From: Theropithecus gelada
Lineage: Eukaryota > Chordata > Mammalia > Primates > Cercopithecidae
Direction of reading: 5' to 3'
Length of the DNA: 64,000 nucleotides
NCBI RefSeq assembly: GCF_003255815.1
Contig: NC_037677.1
Location: 111,490,936-111,554,935, forward strand
Shown: in pieces, positions 56,747 to 64,000 of the stretch
Numbering within the stretch: the stretch's first letter is position 1
Layout: each line of letters begins with the position of its first letter
The notes under the pieces: generated by a model
The model's input: the letters and a program-made list of their open reading frames with translations, nothing else
Told to the model about the DNA's origin: nothing
The model's database searches: none
Position numbers and translations under genes: made by a program

Positions 56747-57070
56747 CTATACAACTATTCTTTTTTTTTTTTTTTTTTGAGACAGAGTTTCACTCTCGTC
56801 CCCCAGGCTGGAGTGCAATGGTGCGATCATAGCTCACTGAAACCTCTGCCTCCCTGGTTCCAGCAATTCTCCTGCCTCAGTCCCCTGAGTAGCTGGTATT
56901 ACAGACACCCGCCACCACGCCTGGCTAATTTTTGTATTTTTAGTAGAGTCAGGGTTTCACCATGCTGGCCAGGCTGGTCTTGAACTCCTGACCTCGTTAT
57001 CCACCCACCTAGGTCTCCCAAAGTGCTGGGATTACAGGCACGAGCCACCAGGCCCAGCCTATACAACTAT
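56747..57070 (-). mobile_element. Alu: Alu with perfect 12-bp target-site duplication
   Basis: Alu at about 56759-57058. ctatacaactat at 56747-56758 is repeated at 57059-57070. Confidence 0.96.
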
Positions 57071-57315
57071 CATATAAGGAACTTATTTTGGAATTTTGCC
57101 CAAATTTATTGCTTGTAGTTCACTGAATCTGGCTTCAATTCCTTCTGAAAATTGAAATATTTACCCAATTTGTGTCTTCTGCAATTACTCCAGAGGCAAT
57201 TCTTCATTTTTCCTCTAAGATCTTTGGCAGTGGGTGTAGTAGGCTTTGAAGGATTTGGAGGAGGCAGGGGTTCCAGTGCCAGCTTCTTTACTGTGCAGCA
57301 AAGAGTTAAGGCCGT
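57071..57315. other. Apparently unique sequence
   Basis: No gene or named repeat is seen. Confidence 0.4.
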
Positions 57316-57883
57316 GTGATGGTTAATATTAAGTGTCAGCTTGATTGGATTGATGGATGCAAAGTATCGTTTCTGAGAGTATCTGGGTGTTTCTGAGTGT
57401 GGCCAGAAAAGATTAACATTTGAGTCAGTGGACCTGGAGAAGACTCACCCTCAGGAAGACCCACTCACACTGTGGGTGGGCACCACCCCATTGGCTGCCA
57501 GCACGGCTACAAAAAGCAGGCAGAAGAAGGTAGGAGGAGCCAACTTTCTGAGTCTTCCGGACTTCATCTTTCTCCTGTGCTGGATGTTTCCTGCCCTCAA
57601 ACATCAGACTCTACGTTCTTTGGCTTTTGGACTCTTGGACTTACACTAGTTGTTGCCAGGGCCTCTTGGGCCTTTGGCCACAGACTGAAGGCTGCACTGT
57701 CAGCTTCCCTACTTTTGACATTTGGGGACTCGAACTGAGCCACTACTGGCTTCCTTGCTCCTCAGCTTGGGCCTATAGTCGGACTTTACTTTGTGACTGT
57801 GTGAGTCACTTCTTAATAAACTCCCCTCTATATATACATCTATCCTATTAGTTCTGTCCCTCTAGAGAACCCTGATTAATACA
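57316..57883 (+). mobile_element. LTR, MaLR/ERVL-like, copy A of an inverted pair
   Basis: It begins tgtgatggttaatattaagt and ends ccctgattaataca. Inside are gattaacatttgagtcagtg, ccacagactgaaggctgcac and a signal-like ttaataaactcccc near 57812. It has LTR form (TG...CA, AATAAA-like signal). The frames of 73, 88 and 74 codons here are LTR artefacts. Confidence 0.75.
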
Positions 57884-57934
57884 GACAGTAAGCTTGGGGT
57901 ACTCAAGTTTTGCACATTTAAAAGAAATGACTAA

Positions 57935-58385
57935 CCTTTTACCAGCTCCTGGGAGACAACCTCTGAGCCCGTGGAGTATCCTGCCTGATAAAAATGTTTT
58001 TGTGTACCTTAGGCCCTGAGCTACTGCTGTATCAGTTTGATCTCTAGGGGACTAGAGACTGAGTACCTACGGTCAGTCATGGAGGCACTGTGTCTACATG
58101 ACTGATCCCCAATAAAATCTCTGGATGTCAAGGCTCAGGTGAGCTTCCCTAATTGGCAGCACTTCATACACCTTTGTCACACTTCAGTGCTGGGATAATT
58201 AAGCACTGTGCATGTGTCAGTTTAGAGAGGATAACTGGCCTTCGTCCCACGTGCTTTGCCTTTTGCTGATTTTAATCTGTATCCTTTTACTATAAGAAAC
58301 TATAACCATGAGTATTATAGCTTTTCTGAATCCTTGAGTTTTTCTAGTGAAGCCAGCCTGAGATTGGTCTTGGGAACTCCTGACA
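57935..58385 (+). mobile_element. Endogenous retrovirus LTR fragment, family not assigned
   Basis: ccccaataaaatctctggat at 58107 and the 3' phrase ttttaatctgtatcctttta ... gattggtcttgggaactcctgac are typical of ERV LTR 3' regions. It lies about 50 bp after copy A of the inverted LTR pair. Confidence 0.6.
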
Positions 58386-58404
58386 TACCCACTTACTCTA
58401 TGTT

Positions 58405-58505
58405 ATCAATGTGTCCTTGGTCATATTACCTAATCTCATTTAGTTTCAGTTTCCTCACCTATAAAATGGGGATAATAATAATAACATCTACCTTGTAGTG
58501 AAGTT
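58405..58505 (+). mobile_element. MIR: MIR
   Basis: ggtcatattacctaatctca, gtttcagtttcctcacctat and aaatggggataataataata. Confidence 0.85.
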
Positions 58506-59513
58506 CCAGCACCCAGCCTACACTTTATTTTCTCCACAAGTATAACTTGAGAATTACTGTAGAAATTATAAGAAAATGCTATGTCAGCACACAGTGTATG
58601 TTTAGCAAAAGTCTGTTTCCCTAAGCAGTATCTTTTGTAAGTTCTCATATTTCCCCTCTCCCCCAACCCTAAGATATAATTGTTGAGACCAGGCGATCTC
58701 ATCTCAGCTAGTCTAAGGAGATGTCCTCTTCCAATATTTTCACCCTTATGGACACCATTCTCTTTTTATTAATTGTTTGCTTTTTCCATTTCTATCCAAA
58801 AACTGTTCTCTTTGATGAAGAGTACAGGAAAAGTCAGAGCTTTGCTTGGCATTTGTCTTCCATCATCTTTATCTTACTGGCCTTAAGCAGTAAATCTATC
58901 TCTTTTTCTATCTTTTTTAAAAGTTCAGTTTTGTTTTATTCTACTATCTCTGGAATGTTTTCCTATTCTCAGATCAATTGGATGTCAGCTTTTCTGGCCT
59001 TACTCCTACATGTTTGTGATGAGTCCTAGTATTAGTTTTTTTTTTTTTAATCTACCCTTCCTTTTTCAAAAAAATAAAAACACATTCTTTGCTTAATTTT
59101 AAGATTTATTTTGTTGCTATTATTTTTCCTAATTACAGAAGGAATGTATGGTCAAAATCTAAACAGTACAGATATTTGTACCTTAGAAAGTAAAATTTTC
59201 TAGATGCCTGTTTCTAAAGATATGATATTTCCTTTAGACTCTTCAGTTCATAGCAGAGTTCTTGTGCAATCAGCCACTGGTTTCTTTAATTACCTTACCA
59301 TTTTCTTCCCTGTTAGGAGAATTTTCAATTGCATAACAGAAGATATTTTTAAAAGCGTTCCAGCTCTCTCAAATTTCATTATGGAAATCCTGAAAAGATG
59401 GAACATGTTCATCCTTTTCTCTGGACTTTAAAACTATGTCTTTCTCAAGTCTACACACAGGTTTGAGCATACTCAGCTTTCTCTCCCTGGTTTTTAGGAA
59501 TACCTTTTTGTGC
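58506..59513. other. Apparently unique AT-rich sequence
   Basis: A 102-codon plus-strand frame (58721-59029) is rich in phenylalanine, serine and leucine, as expected from T-rich DNA. I do not call it a gene. Confidence 0.45.
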
Positions 59514-59816
59514 TTTTTTTTTTTCCTTTTTTTTTGAGATGGAGTCTTGCTCCATTGCCCAGGCTGGAGTGCAGTGGTGCGATCTCAGCTCACTGCAAGC
59601 TCTGCCCCCGGGTTCATGCCATTCTCCTGTCTTAGCCTCTCGAATAGCTGGGACTACTGGTGCCCACCTTCATGCCCAGCTAATTTTTTTTAATTTTTAG
59701 TACAGACGGGGTTTCACCATGTTCACCAGGATAGTCTCGATCTCCTGACCTTGTGATTCACCCGCCTCGGCCTCCCAAAGTGCTGGGATTACAGGGGTGA
59801 GCCACTGCACCCAGCC
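59514..59816 (-). mobile_element. Alu: Alu (Y-like), full length
   Basis: T tail, gagatggagtcttgctccattg to gagccactgcacccagcc. ctcactgcaagctctgccc and gttcatgccattctcc are Y-like. Confidence 0.95.
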
Positions 59817-60291
59817 TGTACTTCATTTTTTAAATGAAGGACTTGGACTATGTGGTCTAAAAGCACTCATCATTGCTACTTTCTCTGATTCTACCATCCA
59901 CAGAAAGTTGCAGAGGTGAACAACATTTGAACAAGCCTTTGTGAAGACCAGCTTTCCCAGGCATACATGCCTGTGACAGCGATCAGAGAAGTGCCCCAGG
60001 AATGCAGCCATGGGGGAGCTAGTGACAAATTTGGAGTCCCTAATTTTTGAATCTTATTAATTAATGAATCTTTGAGGTACATGGGTGGTTGAAGGCAGCA
60101 TGGAAGCTGGTCTAGAAAGGTGGAGTCTTATTATATGACTTTAGGTGATTTTATTCTCTTTACCTCTGTTCCATACTTGTAAAATGAGATAATGGAATTT
60201 GAAGTCAGGTGTGGTAAGCTACACTTGTGACTTACATCTATTATTTTATGTGTTCAGCACTCCACGTTTCAGGGAACAGGCACTAACTCGC
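59817..60291. other. Mostly unique sequence with a weak MIR
   Basis: 60115-60210 (tatgactttaggtgatttta, acttgtaaaatgagataatg) looks like a decayed plus-strand MIR. No gene. Confidence 0.4.
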
Positions 60292-60814
60292 TGTTTCAGT
60301 CAGAGTTCTTTCAAGGGACAGAACTAATAGGGTAGACGTATATGAAGGGGAGTTTATTAAGGAGTATTAACTCACAGGATCACAAGGTGAAGTCCCATAA
60401 CAGGCTGTCTGCTTGGCTGAGAAGCAAGGAAGCCAGTCTGAGCCCTAAAACTTCAAAACCCGACAGTGGAGCCTTCAGTCTGTGGCTGAAGATCTGAGAA
60501 CCCCTGGAAAACCACTGGTGTAAGCCCAAGAGTCCAAAAGCCAAGGAACATAGAGTGTGGTGTTTGAGGGCAGGAGGCATCCAGCACAGGAGAAAGATGA
60601 AGGCTGGAAGACTCAGCAAGTCTGCTCTTCCATCTTCTGCCTGCTTTATTCTAGCTGTGGTGGCAGCTGATTAGGTAGGGCCCACCCAGATGGAGGGTGG
60701 GTCAGTTTCTCCCAGCCCACTTACTCAAATGTTAATCTCCTTTGGCAACACCCAGGAGCGATACTTTGCATCCTTCAATCCAAGCAAGTTGACACTCAGT
60801 ATTAACCATCACAC
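60292..60814 (-). mobile_element. LTR, MaLR/ERVL-like, copy B of an inverted pair
   Basis: Reverse complement of the same family as 57316-57883: ccttcagtctgtggctgaag, aagagtccaaaagccaagga, actcaaatgttaatctcctt and the terminal attaaccatcaca are the mirror landmarks. Confidence 0.8.
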
Positions 60815-60830
60815 CAGCCTTTATAGAAGT

Positions 60831-60860
60831 TTCATTCATTCATTCATTCATTCATTCATT
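60831..60860 (+). repeat. (CATT)~7 microsatellite
   Basis: Uninterrupted tetranucleotide run next to an Alu insertion site. Confidence 0.95.
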
Positions 60861-60863
60861 CAA

Positions 60864-61196
60864 CAGTATTTATTGGCTGGGTGCAGTGGCTCATGTCTGT
60901 AATCTCAGTACTTTGGGATGCCGAGGCAGGCGGATCATCTGAGGTCAGGAGTTCAAGCCTGTGCCAACATGGTGAAACCCCGTCTCTACTAAAAATACAA
61001 AAAAATTAGCCAGATGTGGTGGCAGGCACCTGTAATTCCAGCTACTTGGGAGGCTGAGGCAGGATAATCACTTGAACTTGGGAAGCAGAGGTTGCAGTGA
61101 GCAGAGATTGTGCCATTGCACTCCAGCCTGGGCAACAAGAATGAAACTCCGTCTCAAAACAAAACAAAATAAAACAAAACAACCCAGTATTTATTG
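60864..61196 (+). mobile_element. Alu: Alu with perfect 12-bp target-site duplication
   Basis: Alu at 60876-61184 with an (AAAAC)n tail. cagtatttattg at 60864-60875 and 61185-61196. The duplicated site belongs to an older repeat (tatttattgagtgctatgtc). Confidence 0.96.
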
Positions 61197-61968
61197 AGTG
61201 CTATGTCTGACACTATTCTAGGCCTTGGAGATATAGCAATGAATACAATATTCCTGTCCGCAGGAAGCTGATATTCTGATAGAGGGCATCGGACATTAAA
61301 CAAAATTAGTAAAGTATGTGGTATAAATTAGTCCATCTATGTTACTCTAAAGGAATATCTGAGACTGGGTAATTTATAAAGAAAAGAAGCTTAATTGGCT
61401 CACAGTTCTGCAGGTTGTGGAGGAAGCATGGTGTGGGCATCTAATTCTGGTGAGGGCCTCAGGAAGCTTCCAGTCATAGCAGGTGAATGGGGAGCAGGCA
61501 CATCATATGGCTGAGAGTGGGAGCAAGAGAGCAACAGCAGGCAGGTCCCAGACTCTTAAACAACCAGCTCTCACATGAACTAACTGAGTGAGAACTCATT
61601 TGTCACCCAGGGGATGGTGCTAAACCTTTCATGAGGGGTCCACTCGCATGATCCAATCACCTACCACCAGGCCCAACCTCCAACACTGGGAATCACATTT
61701 CAACATGAGATTTGGAGGGAACCAACATCCAGATCATATTCATGGTATGTCAGGTGAGATGTGCCATGGGAAAAAATAAAGCCAGAAAGTTAGCTAGGAA
61801 AGTGTCATGGTAGAGGGATAGAAAGAATGAGGTATTATGTTCTACAGGTGGTCAGGAGTGACTTCATCCAGATGGTTTTTGGAATTGGATCAAAATAGGA
61901 TGGTTTAAAACAAGGATGTGGAATGAAGAGTTACAATAAAAGGCCTATTAGAAGAAGGAAAGAGGAAT
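61185..61968 (+). mobile_element. Old dispersed repeat, family not assigned, split by an MST LTR
   Basis: 61185-61323 (tatttattgagtgctatgtc ... ggagatatagcaatgaatac) continues at 61743-61968 (gtcatggtagagggatagaa, ggagtgacttcatccagatg). Similar opening words occur at about 45620-45670 and 63680-63800. I recognise the pattern as a common mammalian repeat but cannot name it. Confidence 0.55.
61319..61747 (-). mobile_element. MST: Solo MST-type MaLR LTR with TGGTA duplication
   Basis: LTR at 61324-61742 in reverse order: gagactgggtaatttataaa, ctcacagttctgcaggttgt, atgatccaatcacctaccac, ttcaacatgagatttggagg. tggta at 61319-61323 and 61743-61747 is a 5-bp duplication as expected for ERVL-type integration. 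Confidence 0.9.
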
Positions 61969-62273
61969 AAAGACACAAGTGGACCTGGCACGATGGCTCG
62001 TGCCTGTAATCCCAGCACTTTGGGAGGCTGAGGCAGGCGGACCACCTGAGGTCAGGAGTTCATGACCAGATTGACCAACATGGAGAAACCCTGTCTCTAC
62101 TAAAAATGCACTGGGTGTGGTGCCACATGCCTGTAATCCCAGCTACTCAGGAGGCTGAGGCAGGAGAATCCCTCGAACCCAGGAGTTGTGGGGAGCTGAG
62201 ATTGCGCCACTGCACTCCAGCCTGGGCAGCAAGAGTGAAACTCTGTCTCCAAAAAAAAAAAAAGACACAAGTG
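61969..62273 (+). mobile_element. Alu: Alu with internal deletions and perfect 13-bp duplication
   Basis: Alu at 61982-62260. aaagacacaagtg at 61969-61981 and 62261-62273. About 13 bases are missing after ctactaaaaatgca and about 17 after aacccaggag. Confidence 0.96.
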
Positions 62274-63679
62274 ATTAGCATAAAAGAAGGATATGCAGCC
62301 AGAGACAGAGAACTTTCTAGATTCTGAATAGTGTACCAGTGTATTTCTGATAAATCATCTCCCCCGTGCCCCCCAAGCTGGTATGAATCAGTTTTCTGTT
62401 GCTTCTAACCAAAAAGCCCAAACTCATACTTGTATTGGAGCAAGAAAACCTGTGAATTCAAGGCCTGCCCAATGTGGAAGATGTTGGTTACCTTAGAAAA
62501 ACAAAACTTGGTGCTTCTGATCCCAAGAATGCCGATATGATAGCAGAGTAGAATTAATTTAGTTGTGTCCTAGCATCCCAGAAATCAAACGTGCAAGAAA
62601 TATCAATTTCTTCATTTTGTTTAAATCAAATTAACTCTGGTCCTACACTGGGCTGATGGAAAATTCGAATATAAGCATCATTTGTCACCCCCAGTTCTGC
62701 TCTCCCTCTGCATCCCTCTGCATCCTTCACCCCCAGAGCCACAACAGAAACAGGGAGGCTTGCTGATGTCCGGACAATTGGGAAAAGGCCTCTAATCTCC
62801 AAGTCGTCATTGGTCAAGCCTTCCAACCTTCCCTGCAAGTCCCTGGCTCTCTGCTTCCATGCCACAAGAACAGAGAACTCTTTCCTGAGGCTAAAGGACA
62901 CCATGCTCCTTGGGGTGCAGTCATCCCTTCTGAAGTCATGACATCTTCCTGGAAAAACGAACATCTTGAAGCAGGGCCAGGTGTCCACTAATCTTTTGAT
63001 ATGCCAATCTTTTCAGTTAGCTTAGGCTTTTATAATAGACCACAAGAGTAGGTGACTTCCTTCTAGGAGTTACAGCTTTCCGCCCTGAAAAAAACTCCCT
63101 CAAAATTTTTTTTTTCCTTTTAATAAATTGTTCTGCCATGTGTTTGTTGTACGAATGGGTGCAAGTTCAAATGGGATCCCATAACTGGTGATTGTGAGCA
63201 GCTAAGGGGCATCATTAAAATACCAGATGTTAAAGTCCAAGAGTATGATGAGGAGAAAGAGTGACTGTAAAGAAACCTAAAAAACAATGAGGACAAACTT
63301 TATCTGTCTCACAATACTTATGATAGCATTTAATGTATCTGGTGCAAAAGTAATTTTTCTCCACTCTGCCTTATGCTGGGATCAAAACAATATTCCTCAG
63401 TCTTGTTGAGGAGTGAATAACTTTTAGGGAGAAGGTCTCAAATAGAAAGTAGTTTAAAGTTTACGAATTGCAAGAATGCCTTTTGATATCTAAGCAATGT
63501 GTACTAAGGAATGCAACCTACAGAAAAGCTGGTATTCAAAATCGGAATTATTAAAAATTGTAGTGGAGGCAGTGGGGGCTTGGAGGGCGGCAAACAGGAG
63601 TGCATGAAGAGCATCAAAATAAGCTCAAGTGATTTACCATTGGCTTGGTTTCTTCGGGAAATTTGAAGAATTCATACTT
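62274..63679. other. Apparently unique sequence
   Basis: 62640-62990 is moderately GC-rich and has a 120-codon minus-strand frame (62626-62988) with no recognisable motif. ctctgcatcc is tandemly doubled at about 62706-62725. gtgcaaaagtaatttt near 63340 resembles half of a mariner MADE1 end but no second half follows. Confidence 0.45.
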
Positions 63680-63800
63680 ATTTATACGTTTTCAAATATT
63701 TATTTAAGTGCCTACAACGTGTGAGGCATCTAGGATGTCTCGGCAAACGTGGTACATAAGTTCCTCGCTCCAATAGAGCTCACATTTGGATGTCTTCTAA
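63680..63800 (+). mobile_element. Fragment of the unassigned old repeat
   Basis: aaatatttatttaagtgcct, acgtgtgaggcatctaggat and caatagagctcacatttgga parallel 61185-61280. Confidence 0.5.
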
Positions 63801-63956
63801 TTCTGAACCTGAATGCAAGAGCACAACACAGTCAATGAAGCAGTGAGCCCAGGAAGCCATGGATCTTCACAAGCCCCAGGAAAACTGAACATTTAAAACT
63901 TTCTATTTAAAACACAAGGGCACAGCAGGCTCTCGGTCTGTATGGGAAGGCCATGG
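63801..63956. other. Unassigned sequence leading to a possible promoter
   Basis: No repeat is recognised. Composition becomes less AT-rich towards the right edge. Confidence 0.4.
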
Positions 63957-63976
63957 ACTACAATTCCCACAAGCCC
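63957..63976 (+). promoter_or_regulatory. ZNF143/THAP11-type motif (ACTACAATTCCCA)
   Basis: actacaattcccacaagccc matches the core ACTACAATTCCCA of the long promoter motif bound by ZNF143 and THAP11/HCFC1, which lies within about 100 bp of many housekeeping transcription starts. The second half (canonical GCATGCCT-like) is only partly matched. It sits 24 bases from the window edge, so the neighbouring CpG island or start site, if any, cannot be seen. Confidence 0.45.
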
Positions 63977-64000
63977 TTGTGACCTCTCCGTTCTGCGCAG

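Noticed and set aside
62626..62988. 120-codon minus-strand open frame near the possible promoter
   Set aside because: No recognisable motif, no splice logic, and it lies about 1 kb from the promoter-like motif.
63335..63355. gtgcaaaagtaatttt, like the end of a MADE1 mariner element or a miR-548 precursor
   Set aside because: Only about 16 bases match and no inverted partner follows within 80 bases.
1..64000. CRISPR array, tRNA, snRNA or operon-like gene clusters
   Set aside because: The DNA is primate. Direct repeats are microsatellites or local duplications, and B-box-like words belong to Alus and MIRs.

Overview
The window looks like catarrhine primate nuclear DNA, most likely from an Old World monkey. 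It is dense in SINEs (about 38 Alu segments on both strands, many with intact target-site duplications) and carries typical eutherian background repeats (MIR, L2, L1M, MER5A, MER20, Tigger, MLT1/MST). The two youngest-looking Alus (24667-24948 and 44445-44772) carry bases I associate with cercopithecoid AluY lineages rather than the human AluY consensus. The species call is an inference from memory of those consensus sequences.

I find no intact protein-coding gene, tRNA, snRNA, rRNA or CRISPR array. Nearly all long open frames lie in Alus or are shadows. The only clear gene-derived sequence is a dead processed copy of ribosomal protein RPL15 (27607-28347). It has a lost start codon, two premature stops, a frameshift, an in-frame duplication and a perfect 12-bp target-site duplication. 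The window therefore reads as intergenic or deep intronic DNA. Two places hint at transcription: a possible 147-bp internal exon at 51822-51968, and a ZNF143/THAP11-type promoter motif at 63957-63976, 24 bases before the right edge, where a promoter may begin.

Layout. 1-5 kb: old L1 remnant, two Alus, a GC-rich unique block, MIR and MER5A. 5-19 kb: many Alus interleaved with MIRs and microsatellites. 17-20.5 kb: L1 3' ends broken by Alus and an ERV LTR. 20.9-22.4 kb: mostly unique. 22.4-23.9 kb: an ERVL-like internal remnant split by a 439-bp LTR, followed by another LTR. 24-25 kb: AluJ and a three-armed Alu composite. 25.8-34 kb: MaLR LTRs, the RPL15 pseudogene, and almost no Alu. 34.6-35.5 kb: a long L2. 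35.9-39.1 kb: a minus-strand Alu cluster with a second three-armed Alu. 39.1-44.4 kb: an Alu-free stretch with one MER20. 44.4-50.9 kb: scattered Alus and an L1 end. 51-55.1 kb: mostly unique, with the exon candidate, a Tigger remnant and a G-rich tract. 55.1-62.3 kb: Alus, an inverted pair of one LTR family, and a solo MST LTR. 62.3-64 kb: unique DNA leading to the promoter-like edge.

Repeat family names were assigned by recognition of consensus sequences without a search. Element edges are good to a few bases where a target-site duplication is quoted and to tens of bases elsewhere.
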